Assembly: GCA_022712315.1 (NCBI GenBank)
Contig: JALAGS010000202.1
Location: 1 to 58,477 of the forward strand
Source of the DNA: Sphingobacterium sp.
GTDB lineage: Bacteria; Bacteroidota; Bacteroidia; Sphingobacteriales; Sphingobacteriaceae
DNA: 58,477 bases
Direction of reading: 5' to 3'
Translations under genes and position numbers: made by a program
Notes under the pieces: generated by a model
What the model was told of the DNA's origin: nothing
What the model saw: only the letters and a program-made list of their open reading frames with translations
The model's database searches: none
Part shown: positions 42,372 through 51,874 of the stretch, piece by piece
Layout of the letters: the number at the start of each line of letters is the position of its first letter
Numbering within the stretch: position 1 is the stretch's first letter

Positions 42372-42869
42372 TTAGTGACCTTGTGTACCGTCTACACCAT
42401 GAGAATGTCCATGAGACAATTCTTCTTCAGTAGCAGGACGTACAGTTAAGATTTCGATATCGAAATTTAATGTTTTACCAGCCATAGGGTGGTTTAAGTC
42501 AGCAACAACAACTTCTGGAGTAACTTCAGCTACTACAGCGCGGAATTGATTTCCTTGGTTGTCTTGCAAAGGCAATACTTCTCCTACTGGAGGTAAGCCT
42601 GTTTCTTTGAACATATCTACTGGCAACTGTGCGAATGCTCTATCGTCTTTTTGACCGTAAGCATCATCCGGTGCCAATTCAAATGAAATTTTATCACCAA
42701 CGTTTAAGTCTGCGATGTTTTCTTCAAATTTAGGTAACATCATACCTACACCATATAAGAAATCTAAAGGTTGTTCTGCAGTTGTTTCTTCAACGAAAAC
42801 TTTTTCACCGTTTTCTACTGTGTGAAGTCTGTACGTCAATGCTACGACGTCGTTTGCTTTTATAGCCAT
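42372..42869 (-). CDS. slyD: FKBP-type peptidyl-prolyl isomerase, SlyD-like
   Basis: This 165-aa cytoplasmic isomerase/chaperone of the SlyD type has an FKBP domain (VVALTYRLHTVENGEKVFVE at the start, PLDFLYGVGMMLPKFEENI near 35-52). An insert-in-flap domain at about 65-130 follows, with LAPDDAYGQKDDRAFAQLP. The C-terminal tail is short but His-containing (HGHSHGVDGTQGH) and could bind nickel weakly, as in SlyD. It follows the YyaL-type gene by 37 nt, likely one transcript ending at the adjacent strong terminator. High expression is suggested by the clean start and terminator but is not shown. Confidence 0.92.
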   Translation of the reverse strand: MAIKANDVVALTYRLHTVENGEKVFVEETTAEQPLDFLYGVGMMLPKFEENIADLNVGDKISFELAPDDAYGQKDDRAFAQLPVDMFKETGLPPVGEVLPLQDNQGNQFRAVVAEVTPEVVVADLNHPMAGKTLNFDIEILTVRPATEEELSHGHSHGVDGTQGH

Positions 42870-42906
42870 CTGATTTTGATTTTTGGAAGCCCGAGGCTAC
42901 CGTTTA

Positions 42907-44907
42907 TTAAATATAATTTATTAACGCTTGTATTGAATCCTGTGGTAGACTGCAGGTCTTGTTTTTACAAAGATATGCTTTTGTCTCCTTTCCGACCCTA
43001 TGTTCCAGGAGTGGAAGATTCTCTTCCGTACCACCGAGGATAATTTTATTAGGAATATAATATTGGTCGAGTTCCTTTTTTAAAGCCATTGCTTTATCCC
43101 CCGTCAATGCAATTTCATTGATTCCATATATTTCTTCTAGCAATAATATTGCCCAATTTGAATAGGCCGATCCATAAGTCTTGATTTGCGGGAATACATT
43201 CGCCAGTAATTGGTCTGTAATAGCGATGTAATTTTCATCGTCAAAAAGCAATCCTAATCGTTTCAGTTGACGAACCATTGTCGACGAAGAGGACGGGATT
43301 ACGTTGTCCATAATTTCGCTTTTTCGTGCGATGAGTTCCTCTGCCTCCGACGAAGTATAAAAGAATGTTTTTTGTGATCCATCGTAAAACAATGCTATGG
43401 CCTTATCGGCAAGCTGTCTTGCTTTGGTGAGCCAATTGAGGTCGAATGTAGCCTCATACAATGCTATAAAGGCTTCAATAGTGAATGCATAGTCATCTAG
43501 AAATCCTGTGATCGCTCTGTTGTTATCTTTTGGCTGATGTAATAACTGGACATCATCATGAATAAGATGCGTACAGATAAACTGGGCATTGTTTAAAGCG
43601 AGTTCAAGAAAATGACTGTTTCCAATGCTTCGATAAGAATCGATGAGCCCTTTTAAAAAAAGGGCATTCCAGGTGGTGAGCTGTTTGTGGTCGAGTCCCG
43701 GACGTATCCGTTTTTCACGATAGTCGTATAATTTTTTCTTCGAAATTTTTAGAAAATCTGACCATTCGTCAGCTGACATATTGACCTCTGCCGCTAGTTG
43801 GTCTGCATTTATGGCGCAAATAGGGATGTTGGTTTTCTCTTCCGCCCAGTTGCCTAATTCAGTGATATTAAAATATTGGCCAAGGAGGGTCGCATCATCG
43901 CCCAATACCCCGTCAAATTCAGCTTTAGAGAATGAATAATATTTTCCTTCGACGCCTTCACTGTCAGCATCTAAAGCGCTATAGAAACCATGGTTTGGAG
44001 CAAGCATTTCGCGCTTGGCCCAAGTAATCGTTTCTTCGATAATCCGCTTATAGAATGGATCCCGACTTTGTTGATAAGCTTCCGCATAAAGGGATAGTAA
44101 TTGCCCGTTGTCATAGAGCATCTTTTCAAAATGGGGAATATGCCAATAATGGTCGACAGCATAGCGCGCAAATCCACCACCAATCTGATCGTATATTCCA
44201 CCTGATCCGATCTTTTTCAACGTAAAATGGACATGATCCAATAGTTTCTGATCGTCAGCAAGAACCCCATATTTTAGCAAAAACAACCAATTGTTTGGTA
44301 ACGGGAATTTCGGCGCTTTTTGATAACCACCTTCCTTGTTATCGAAGGTTTCAGTCCAGGGCTCAACAATTGCGCTTAAGTCTTCGGTTGTATATTGTTC
44401 GGGAATAGGATTGATGGGCAGTTTCTCTGCCCGTTGAATACCGTTGTTCAGCTTTTCGGCATAGTCAAATGCGACTTCGGGTTTCTCCGCCCACATTTGT
44501 GCAATTTGCAATAAGATATTCTGCCAGTCGTGGGGTTTGAAATAGGTGCCGCCATAAATTGGTCTTCCATCCGGCAGGCAGATACAATTCAAGGGCCAGC
44601 CGCCGGCATTGGTCATCAGTTGTACAGCGAGCATATAGACCTGATCGATATCAGGGCGTTCTTCGCGGTCAATTTTGATCGATACGAAAAACTTGTTCAT
44701 GGTCTGTGCGATAGCAGAATTTTCAAAACTTTCACGCTCCATCACATGGCACCAATGGCAAGCCGAGTAGCCAATGCTTACAATGATCAGTTTATTTTCG
44801 TCTTTTGCTTTTTTTAAAGCTTCCGCCCCCCAGGGCATCCAATCTACTGGATTGTATGCGTGCTGTTTAAGGTACGGTGAATGTTCAAATTGCAATTGAT
44901 TCGCCAT
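42907..44907 (-). CDS. Thioredoxin-domain protein of the YyaL/spermatogenesis-associated 20 family
   Basis: This 666-aa protein has an N-terminal thioredoxin-like domain (DUF255) with the redox pair C50/C53 in GYSACHWCHVMERESFEN. An (alpha/alpha)6-barrel like those of N-acylglucosamine 2-epimerases/glycosidases follows (HFTLKKIGSGGIYDQIGGGF near 230, HWHIPHFEKMLYDNGQLL-type region near 255, and TTWNALFLKGLID near 410). The family is found in all domains and its biochemical role is not established. The start ATG at 44907 opens with MANQLQFEHSPYLKQHA, the usual N-terminus. It leads the slyD gene. Confidence 0.9.
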   Translation of the reverse strand: MANQLQFEHSPYLKQHAYNPVDWMPWGAEALKKAKDENKLIIVSIGYSACHWCHVMERESFENSAIAQTMNKFFVSIKIDREERPDIDQVYMLAVQLMTNAGGWPLNCICLPDGRPIYGGTYFKPHDWQNILLQIAQMWAEKPEVAFDYAEKLNNGIQRAEKLPINPIPEQYTTEDLSAIVEPWTETFDNKEGGYQKAPKFPLPNNWLFLLKYGVLADDQKLLDHVHFTLKKIGSGGIYDQIGGGFARYAVDHYWHIPHFEKMLYDNGQLLSLYAEAYQQSRDPFYKRIIEETITWAKREMLAPNHGFYSALDADSEGVEGKYYSFSKAEFDGVLGDDATLLGQYFNITELGNWAEEKTNIPICAINADQLAAEVNMSADEWSDFLKISKKKLYDYREKRIRPGLDHKQLTTWNALFLKGLIDSYRSIGNSHFLELALNNAQFICTHLIHDDVQLLHQPKDNNRAITGFLDDYAFTIEAFIALYEATFDLNWLTKARQLADKAIALFYDGSQKTFFYTSSEAEELIARKSEIMDNVIPSSSSTMVRQLKRLGLLFDDENYIAITDQLLANVFPQIKTYGSAYSNWAILLLEEIYGINEIALTGDKAMALKKELDQYYIPNKIILGGTEENLPLLEHRVGKETKAYLCKNKTCSLPQDSIQALINYI

Positions 44908-45107
44908 AAGACGAAGGTAGTGAAAAAGTAATTATTAACGAGCCTAGTGAAAAACATACACGTAGTAAACTTTGCTGTAGCATTTTTTTCTATTTCTACG
45001 TCGTGTTAAAGTAACTTCATTGGCTTGGAAATTAATTAGATGTTATAAAATGTCCGATGAATTTGATTATTTTTACATACGTTTATTATTAGCTTTACCG
45101 AAGTCCT

Positions 45108-45722
45108 ATGTCAAATGACGTTGACCTGCTTAAAAAGATAGTCCAGAAAGATAGAGATGCTTTTGAGGCTATCTATAAAGCCTATTTCCGTAAATTGTAT
45201 ATCTTATCTTTTCGGTATGTGCGAGATGAATCAATCGCTGAAGAGCTCACCAATGATGTATTTATGATGTTATGGGAAAATGCAGGAAAATTGATTATTA
45301 ATCAATCACTTGGAGCCTACCTATCCCGCAGTGTTATCAATCTCTCGCTTACCTACCTCAAAAAGAATCAACGTTTATTGGAAAGGAATAATGATTATAG
45401 CAAGGAGCTGGACCTGACAGATGAAGAAGATCAGACCGATAGCGCAGCACTTTACGAATCCAAATTATTGATGATTGAAAGCTTATTGGAAGGATTGCCA
45501 CCGCAGTGTCGGAAAATTGTTATCATGAGCAAGTATGATAAGATGAAACAGCAGGAAATTGCAGACCAGCTGGGAATTTCTATTAAAACCGTAAAAAATC
45601 ATTTGACGATTGCTTACGATAAAATTCGGGTGGCTTTGACAAAGCAGAAAAATTCTTTATTGCTGTTGATCGCTTTTTTATTTTTTTCATTGGGACTTTT
45701 TGTTCAGTTTATTATCTTATAA
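45108..45722 (+). CDS. ECF RNA polymerase sigma factor with C-terminal membrane helix
   Basis: This 204-aa sigma-70 family ECF factor (Bacteroidota expansion type) has region 2 at about residues 15-85 (EAIYKAYFRKLYILSFRYVR, AEELTNDVFMMLWEN). Region 4 is at about 120-175 (LPPQCRKIVIMSKYDKMKQQ, IADQLGISIKTVKNHLTIAY). It ends with a 22-residue hydrophobic segment (183-204) that would be a membrane helix. FecR follows after 2 nt, then a receptor with an STN domain and a DUF4249 lipoprotein. By analogy with FecIRA this is a surface-signalling system in which ligand binding to the receptor frees the sigma factor. Confidence 0.93.
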   Translation: MSNDVDLLKKIVQKDRDAFEAIYKAYFRKLYILSFRYVRDESIAEELTNDVFMMLWENAGKLIINQSLGAYLSRSVINLSLTYLKKNQRLLERNNDYSKELDLTDEEDQTDSAALYESKLLMIESLLEGLPPQCRKIVIMSKYDKMKQQEIADQLGISIKTVKNHLTIAYDKIRVALTKQKNSLLLLIAFLFFSLGLFVQFIIL

Positions 45723-45724
45723 AT

Positions 45725-46735
45725 ATGGAAGAAAACAATACTTCAAGATTTATTCCTTATGACTTGATCCAGAAAAAGCTGGATGGGACTATTTCCGAAA
45801 GGGAAGGGGTGTTGCTTGAACGTTGGATTTCTGAAGATACGGAGAACCATCGATTATATGATGAAATCAGAACGATATCCGATGACCTTATTGCATTGGA
45901 ACACTATAAAAATGTAGATACCAATAGTCAATGGAACAAATTTAAACTGCAGCTGGATAAAGAAGCTATTGTTCAGGACCAAGAGATGACGATACCAATC
46001 AGAACGCTTTGGAGACCCTGGATGAAATTTGTGGCTGCAGCCATATTGTTAATGGTCGGTTTTGCCGGTTATCTGAACTTTGACCGTTGGATGGGGTATG
46101 AAGTCCGATTATATGGATCAGCAGCGCAGCAGCCTACCGTACTTCCCGATGGTTCGATCATGACACTACAGGCCGGAGCAGAGGCGATTTTCAACAAACG
46201 GACATTTTCACAGCAAAGAGCTGTCGAACTAAAAAAGGGAAAAGCGCTATTTGATGTAAAGCACAAAACGGGGAGCTCTTTTGTCGTAGATCTTGAAAAC
46301 AATTATGTACGCGATATCGGAACTACCTTTGAAGTGAATTTACTGGCAGAAGATGTTGAAGTACTTGTTAAGGAGGGTATAGTAGCTTTAAGCAGTGGAA
46401 AAGGAGATCATGCAGAAGAACTTATTCTGCAAAAAAATCAAAAAGGTTTGTATAAAAGGCAGACAGCGTCGCTTTCCAAAATCGATCTGTCGGCGGACAA
46501 TGAGACTGATGTAGCACAAAAGCTAAGCTACTCGAATGTTCGATTGGACAGTATCTGCGCAGATCTGGAAAAGCATTTCCGGGCGAATATTACCGTTGTT
46601 GGGGATAGCTTAAAAGCACGGAAGCTGAGTATGTACTTTGATGGACAAACGCTCAATGAGATTGTTCAGATTCTCTCCAAGACTCTAAATGTGAAATGGA
46701 AATCGGGTAAAAAAGGATATACTATTTACGAATAG
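45725..46735 (+). CDS. FecR family anti-sigma/transducer protein
   Basis: This 336-aa single-pass inner-membrane protein has a cytoplasmic N-terminal segment (1-100) for binding the sigma factor and a membrane helix at about 101-118. The periplasmic FecR domain (TVLPDGSIMTLQAGAEAIFN at 138-157, VELKKGKALFDVKHKTGSSF) is followed by a DUF4974 STN-like domain at the end (LSYSNVRLDSICADLEKHF). It is placed between the sigma factor and the receptor, spaced 2 nt and 18 nt. Its likely role is to pass the signal from the receptor's STN domain to the sigma factor. Confidence 0.93.
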   Translation: MEENNTSRFIPYDLIQKKLDGTISEREGVLLERWISEDTENHRLYDEIRTISDDLIALEHYKNVDTNSQWNKFKLQLDKEAIVQDQEMTIPIRTLWRPWMKFVAAAILLMVGFAGYLNFDRWMGYEVRLYGSAAQQPTVLPDGSIMTLQAGAEAIFNKRTFSQQRAVELKKGKALFDVKHKTGSSFVVDLENNYVRDIGTTFEVNLLAEDVEVLVKEGIVALSSGKGDHAEELILQKNQKGLYKRQTASLSKIDLSADNETDVAQKLSYSNVRLDSICADLEKHFRANITVVGDSLKARKLSMYFDGQTLNEIVQILSKTLNVKWKSGKKGYTIYE

Positions 46736-46753
46736 ACTTTTCGCATTGCTGAT

Positions 46754-49321
46754 ATGAAAGATAGGGTCCTGTATCGTCTGCTCTTTTTCTGCTGGTTGGT
46801 TATAGTCATGTGTTCGAAATCCATGGGACAGAATTCCCCTGCGGATTGGCGAATTTCAATTGACACACATAACAAACAGATCATTCAGATACTTGCCGAA
46901 ATTCATAAAACATACGATATATCCATGTCCTATGATGAGCAGATTTTTAACAAGGATATTATCTATAGTCGATCATTTAAAAAATCGAGTTTAGAAGAGG
47001 TTCTTGATTATTTGCTGAAAGATTCCAATATTAGATTTACGATTATCAATAGGGCACTGATCTTCTACAAAGAGGATAAAACTTTTACTATTAAGGGACG
47101 TGTTGTAGATAGTTTAAGTGGTGAAAACCTGATCGGCGCTACCTTGTTGATTGCTGAGAAAAGTAAAAGTAGCTTAAGTAATAAATATGGGTTTTATTCA
47201 TTAACTCTACCCCTGGAGACCAACGTCTGTTTGGTAAGTTATGTCGGGTATAAAACAAAAATTGTGAGATTTTCTCCCGATATGGAGTTTGGTACATTTT
47301 TAATCAAACTTTCCCCTCTAGATATGAATCTAAGTGAAATCGTGATCAATGGAGACTCTATCGGGCGAAGTAAGCAATTGCAGGTATTAAATGGGAAAAT
47401 AGACTGGAATAGAGCGCGGAGAAGTTCTTTCTACAAGGGAGAAGCGGATATTATCAAGGTTTTACAGATGCAAAATGGTGTTAACGGATTGACTGAGGGG
47501 GGGAGTAACTTGTTTGTTAGAGGCAGTGGTAAAGATCAGAATCTTATATTGTTGGATGAAGCCGTTGTTTACAACCCATCGCATTTATTTGGTTTGACTT
47601 CTGTCTTTAATCCTGATATATTAAAACATACTCAAATTTATAAGGATGCTATCCCATCGAATTTCGGAGGACGGATTTCATCCATCATGGAGATGAGCAC
47701 ACGTGATGGCGATTTAAACACAGTACATGTCTTCGGAGGCGCAAGCTTACTAGTTGCTCGCATTGGAGCTGAAGGTCCATTTATAAAGAAAGGGAAGGGA
47801 TCTTTTTTAGTGACGGCGAGATCAAGTATATCGAATGTATTCAATAAAGAATATCGTTTGTTCAATGTGAAGGGGAATTATAGTGACTATAATGCCAAAT
47901 TGAATTACGCAATTGGGGACCGTCATAGGGTCTATGTTTCTGGATATATCGGGCAAGATAAAGTGGTTGCACCTAATAAAAATACTAATCATTGGGGAAA
48001 TTGGGCGTCTACATTACGATGGAATTATGTGCATAGTCCACGCCTGTTTATGAATTTATCCGCGATTTTTAGTAATTATTCGAACAGGTTAGATATCAGT
48101 CAGCCCGAATCGACAGAAAACCGAACATGGCTGACCCAAATTAGAGATTTTAGCCTTAAAACTGATTTTACCTATTTTGGAGGATTGGATCGCATGCTTG
48201 ATTTTGGAATCCAAGGGACGCTGCATAGGTTCAAACCTGGGGAAATTTCTCCCGTTGATCTTGCTAAGGAAGAAAATATTTTCAGGGCGCAAGCATATGA
48301 GTATGCAGGATACGTATCCTTTAACTGGAAGATTGACTCTTCCTTTCGGGTCGTTTTAGGTACACGTTTAAATGCTTTTTATAGCACTTCGTTTGGACAA
48401 TATTATTTATTGAATAATCAATACAAAGTATTGGCGGGAGATTTGGATAAGAAAAAGACCTATTATGGGATCGAACCTCGTTTTTCTTTGCAGTATAAGT
48501 TTGCCGATGCTTATTATGCAAGAATATCTTATAATCGTATATACCAATATCTACAGCTTTTACAGAATGATGAATTGGCTTTTTCATCGTTGGAGGCCTG
48601 GATTCCTGCTGGGCAAAATATAAAACCTCAATATACGGATGCAGTCTCATTTCGCATAAATAGAATGATTAATGGAGGATACATTGCGATAGATGGGTAT
48701 TGGAAAAAGATGAAAAACCAAGTTGAACTTATTGATCATGCGCAACTTATTTTAAATCCTTTTATAGAAACTCAGATAAAACAGGGAAACGGTCGAGTAT
48801 ATGGTTTAGAATTTTCTTTTAATAAACGTGTAGGGCCTGTTGAAGGAACTGTTCTATATAGCTATTCTCGATCCTTTCGCAAAATTGTAGGAATAAACAA
48901 AGGCAATGAATACGTGGCTAACTATGATATTCCACATGTGGCTAAAATGAGTTTGTCTTACGATATCAATAAAACTATTCATTTGAATACATTTTATGTA
49001 TTACAGTCAGGAAGGCCATTAACTTATCCAATGGGGTTTACGGAGTATGAAGGCATAATTATGCCTATTTACTCGGATAGAAATTCACATCGTATGCCGA
49101 TTTTTAGCCGCTTCGATATGAGCTGTTCTTTCGATTTAGAGACGAAAAAACAGCGAGAAAAAGGTCGGCTAAATACTTTAAATATAGGTCTATATAATGT
49201 TTTTGATCGGCATAATCCGTTATATTACAGTTTTTTAGAGAGTGGAAATGGTGCCCCCATCGTTAAACAGACTTCATTTTCAGGAATTGTTCCGTCAGTC
49301 AACTATGCAATAAGATTTTAA
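46754..49321 (+). CDS. TonB-dependent receptor with STN signalling domain
   Basis: This 855-aa outer-membrane receptor has a signal peptide (about 1-25, ending SMGQ) and an STN secretin/TonB N-terminal domain (about 35-108, IQILAEIHKTYDISMSYDEQ). A carboxypeptidase-D-like repeat follows (113-195, IKGRVVDSLSGENLIGATLL), then a plug (about 230-330, NLFVRGSGKDQNLILLDEAV and SNFGGRISSIMEMSTRDGD) and a beta-barrel ending IVPSVNYAIRF with terminal Phe. With the upstream sigma and FecR genes it forms a signal-and-import unit. The following DUF4249 lipoprotein is the usual partner of this subclass. The ligand is unknown. Confidence 0.93.
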   Translation: MKDRVLYRLLFFCWLVIVMCSKSMGQNSPADWRISIDTHNKQIIQILAEIHKTYDISMSYDEQIFNKDIIYSRSFKKSSLEEVLDYLLKDSNIRFTIINRALIFYKEDKTFTIKGRVVDSLSGENLIGATLLIAEKSKSSLSNKYGFYSLTLPLETNVCLVSYVGYKTKIVRFSPDMEFGTFLIKLSPLDMNLSEIVINGDSIGRSKQLQVLNGKIDWNRARRSSFYKGEADIIKVLQMQNGVNGLTEGGSNLFVRGSGKDQNLILLDEAVVYNPSHLFGLTSVFNPDILKHTQIYKDAIPSNFGGRISSIMEMSTRDGDLNTVHVFGGASLLVARIGAEGPFIKKGKGSFLVTARSSISNVFNKEYRLFNVKGNYSDYNAKLNYAIGDRHRVYVSGYIGQDKVVAPNKNTNHWGNWASTLRWNYVHSPRLFMNLSAIFSNYSNRLDISQPESTENRTWLTQIRDFSLKTDFTYFGGLDRMLDFGIQGTLHRFKPGEISPVDLAKEENIFRAQAYEYAGYVSFNWKIDSSFRVVLGTRLNAFYSTSFGQYYLLNNQYKVLAGDLDKKKTYYGIEPRFSLQYKFADAYYARISYNRIYQYLQLLQNDELAFSSLEAWIPAGQNIKPQYTDAVSFRINRMINGGYIAIDGYWKKMKNQVELIDHAQLILNPFIETQIKQGNGRVYGLEFSFNKRVGPVEGTVLYSYSRSFRKIVGINKGNEYVANYDIPHVAKMSLSYDINKTIHLNTFYVLQSGRPLTYPMGFTEYEGIIMPIYSDRNSHRMPIFSRFDMSCSFDLETKKQREKGRLNTLNIGLYNVFDRHNPLYYSFLESGNGAPIVKQTSFSGIVPSVNYAIRF

Positions 49322-49405
49322 ATAAATGATGTTCCCTGTATCTAAAAGTTCATTTTAATCGTATGGTTAATGTAAATTTGGAACTAGTAAATTAGGTTGG
49401 GGCAG

Positions 49406-50242
49406 ATGAATAAAAATGTCTATTGGAAAGTCCTTGTTTTGTTGTTTTGCTGCAGCATGCTTTACGCCTGTGAAAAATCAGCGCTAGAAGATGGGCAATC
49501 TTATGATATGATCGTGGAAGGTGGTATCAATACCATGTATAAAGAGCAATATATTCAATTAAAGCGACTTCATATTTCTGGCGTTACTAGTGAACTGGAA
49601 GGAATTACCGGTGCTACGGTTATCGTGACAAATGGTCCAAATCAAATTGATTTTGAAGATGTTGGAAATGGTCTGTATAAAGGTCAATTGTTTGATTTAA
49701 GAGATACCGTTGGAAATATATTCCAATTAAAAATTGAATTGAATGGAAAGGTGTATGAATCACAAGATCAGCTAATCAATAATGTGCCGATAGAAAAGTC
49801 TTTTATTCCGGTAGAAAAATCTGATGTTAATAAAAAATGGCATGTTAAGGTTGATACATATTTATTTGGTATGAGCAATTCCAATAAATGGCTTATCATG
49901 CCGCAAAAGGAATTTTCGGATGAAAGTATGGTATTGTTTAAAGCACCCTATAGTTATAGTTTTAGGTCGGGAGCTCCCAATGTTTTAAATACATTGCTGG
50001 CTGCTACTTATAGTTATGAAATGGGAAGGAAAGACAGTTTAGTGATTTCTAAGTTTGCGATTTCGCCGAGATATGCAAAGTTTTTATATAATTTGTTCCA
50101 GGAAACAAAATGGAAAGGGCTATTGTCAGCAGTTCCTGCGAATGTACAAGGAAATGTTACGGGAAACGCCCTTGGATTTTTTTATGTAATGGATGGAATC
50201 AAGAAAACAGTCCCGATGAAAGATATTAGAAACGCTAAATAG
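49406..50242 (+). CDS. DUF4249 domain lipoprotein
   Basis: This 278-aa surface lipoprotein has a lipobox LYAC with Cys22 and a beta-rich mature part (GATVIVTNGPNQIDFEDVGN, LKIELNGKVYESQDQLINN) of the DUF4249 family. This family is encoded next to TonB-dependent receptors with STN domains in Bacteroidota and may act as their SusD-like accessory. It lies 84 nt after the receptor gene and ends before a terminator. I chose the ATG at 49406; the frame extends to a TTG at 49397. Its exact role is not known. Confidence 0.85.
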   Translation: MNKNVYWKVLVLLFCCSMLYACEKSALEDGQSYDMIVEGGINTMYKEQYIQLKRLHISGVTSELEGITGATVIVTNGPNQIDFEDVGNGLYKGQLFDLRDTVGNIFQLKIELNGKVYESQDQLINNVPIEKSFIPVEKSDVNKKWHVKVDTYLFGMSNSNKWLIMPQKEFSDESMVLFKAPYSYSFRSGAPNVLNTLLAATYSYEMGRKDSLVISKFAISPRYAKFLYNLFQETKWKGLLSAVPANVQGNVTGNALGFFYVMDGIKKTVPMKDIRNAK

Positions 50243-50265
50243 CCAAATTAATCATTAAAATGAAG

Positions 50266-50300
50266 AGCCATATACGTAAGAATCGTATATGGCTTTTTTT
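50266..50300 (+). terminator. Terminator of the sigma/FecR/receptor operon
   Basis: It is a perfect 11-bp stem AGCCATATACG / CGTATATGGCT (50266-50276, 50284-50294) with a 7-nt loop. A run of T follows to 50300. Confidence 0.88.
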
Positions 50301-50436
50301 ATGTGAATTTGTTCCTATTAAATTTTGTTGATTAGAAAATGAAAATGCTATTAGGACTTTTTAATAATGTTATTGTCATTATTAAAGATTGAACAACTAG
50401 ATGTGCTTCAATACAAATGGTTCTTTGAATTGAATT

Positions 50437-50928
50437 TTAATCAATTATTTGCACAAGATCGGCACAATTGCCGCTGAGCATCTGAAAGGTGAAACCGGTA
50501 TCGAGTTTTATCTCTGCGCATGATGACGTACGAAGGTACGCCGCTTTTCGGGTCAGGTATTCCACGAGATCAGTTAATGTGGGGTTGTGGCCAAAGAGCA
50601 AAACATGATTGATATGATCGGGAATTGCATTGATGATGGATAACAGGTGTTTATAGGTGCATTCATAAATTGTTTCTTCAATTTGAATATCAAAAGAAGA
50701 AGCGCCCATCACATCCAGAAAAATACGTGTTGTTTGGAGTGCCCGGTTGGCCGGCGAGCTGATTACAATACTGTTTTCATCTAGGGTCAATTTTGTAGCG
50801 AGCTTGGCAGCAACCTGTTTTGCATGCTGAATTCCATCGGAAGTAAGGGCGCGGTCAAAATCGTTTATGCCCGGAATGGTTTCAGCTTTGGCATGTCGGA
50901 TGATATAGAGTTTTTTAGTGTTGTCCAT
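50437..50928 (-). CDS. sixA: Histidine phosphatase SixA-like protein
   Basis: This 163-aa phosphohistidine phosphatase of the SixA branch of the histidine phosphatase superfamily starts with LYIIRHAKAE, where R11-H12-A13 replaces the classical RHG. SPANRALQTTRIFLDVMG near 60-75 supplies the second Arg, and LFGHNPTLTDLVEYLT near 118 supplies the catalytic His. SixA dephosphorylates histidine-phosphorylated proteins, for example NPr/HPr-like or phosphorelay domains in enterobacteria. The partner here is unknown. I use the ATG at 50928, since the upstream 14 residues are not family-like. It lies convergent with the receptor operon. Confidence 0.88.
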   Translation of the reverse strand: MDNTKKLYIIRHAKAETIPGINDFDRALTSDGIQHAKQVAAKLATKLTLDENSIVISSPANRALQTTRIFLDVMGASSFDIQIEETIYECTYKHLLSIINAIPDHINHVLLFGHNPTLTDLVEYLTRKAAYLRTSSCAEIKLDTGFTFQMLSGNCADLVQIID

Positions 50929-51061
50929 GATTAAAATTTTTGATTCTATACTAATAACGCTTGATAGCAATATTTCATTGTAAAAATAATGAGATTACTT
51001 TCTTCATTATAACAAAATAGTAAGGTATGAGTTCGGCGATTCTAAAAAATATAATAGTTAA

Positions 51062-51874
51062 ATGATAAAGAAGTTCTTTTCAAAAAAAAGTAATAATAAA
51101 GAAAGGACTGATCCCGGATACGGCTGGTCAGGAAGGTATCTGCACTGGCAAGATGTTAAAAGCTTGACAGATGGGTATGACACGAATTTGATTTTGAACA
51201 GAACGTATCAATCGATGCTTAAAATTCGTGATGGGCATGCTGTATATGAAAGGGATTCTGTGCTATTTGAGAAAAAAGAATATCCTTTTGCGCTAATTTC
51301 AAGTCTTCTTTATATAGCGACACAAAATGAGTTGAAATTGAAAGTCATCGATTTTGGAGGCTCTTTGGGGACAACCTATTATCAAACACGTGACTTTTTA
51401 AAGCCTTTGGAGTCGTTAGAATGGCATATTGTGGAGCAAGAGTCCTATATAGAACTTGGTAAAAAAGAGTTTGAAAATGAGCAATTAAAATTTTATAAAA
51501 CAATAGAAGAGAGTATTGCTGATGGCTTGCCGGACATAATTATTCTATCCAGTGTTGTCCAATATTTGGAAAAACCTCATGAATTTCTCAATTATTTGGC
51601 GGGTTTGGGAATAGCTTATCTTCTTTTCGATCGTACGGCGTTTGTCTATGAGGGACCTGACCGCCTTACCTTGCAACGTGTACCACCATCTATTTATGAT
51701 GCCTCCTATCCAGCATGGTTTTTTAATGAAGCAAAATTCTTGAGCCATTTTAATGAGTATGAACTACAAGCTCAATTTACATCCTATGTTATCGGAGAGC
51801 AAGGTCTGTTAATTGATGGAAAGTTGGCTGGATATGATAACGGATTTTTTTTAAGAAAAAGATATGATGCATAA
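51062..51874 (+). CDS. TIGR04325-type putative methyltransferase
   Basis: This 270-aa protein belongs to a putative methyltransferase family found in surface-polysaccharide loci. Near the N-terminus is WSGRYLHWQDVKSLTDGYD, the family opening. KVIDFGGSLGTTYYQTRDFL near 95-115 resembles a SAM-binding loop and DIIILSSVVQYLEKP near 155 resembles methyltransferase motif IV. The last part (LTLQRVPPSIYDASYPAWFF) is family-conserved. It starts the polysaccharide gene group and its end overlaps the next gene by 11 nt, so they are co-translated. The acceptor is unknown. Confidence 0.8.
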   Translation: MIKKFFSKKSNNKERTDPGYGWSGRYLHWQDVKSLTDGYDTNLILNRTYQSMLKIRDGHAVYERDSVLFEKKEYPFALISSLLYIATQNELKLKVIDFGGSLGTTYYQTRDFLKPLESLEWHIVEQESYIELGKKEFENEQLKFYKTIEESIADGLPDIIILSSVVQYLEKPHEFLNYLAGLGIAYLLFDRTAFVYEGPDRLTLQRVPPSIYDASYPAWFFNEAKFLSHFNEYELQAQFTSYVIGEQGLLIDGKLAGYDNGFFLRKRYDA

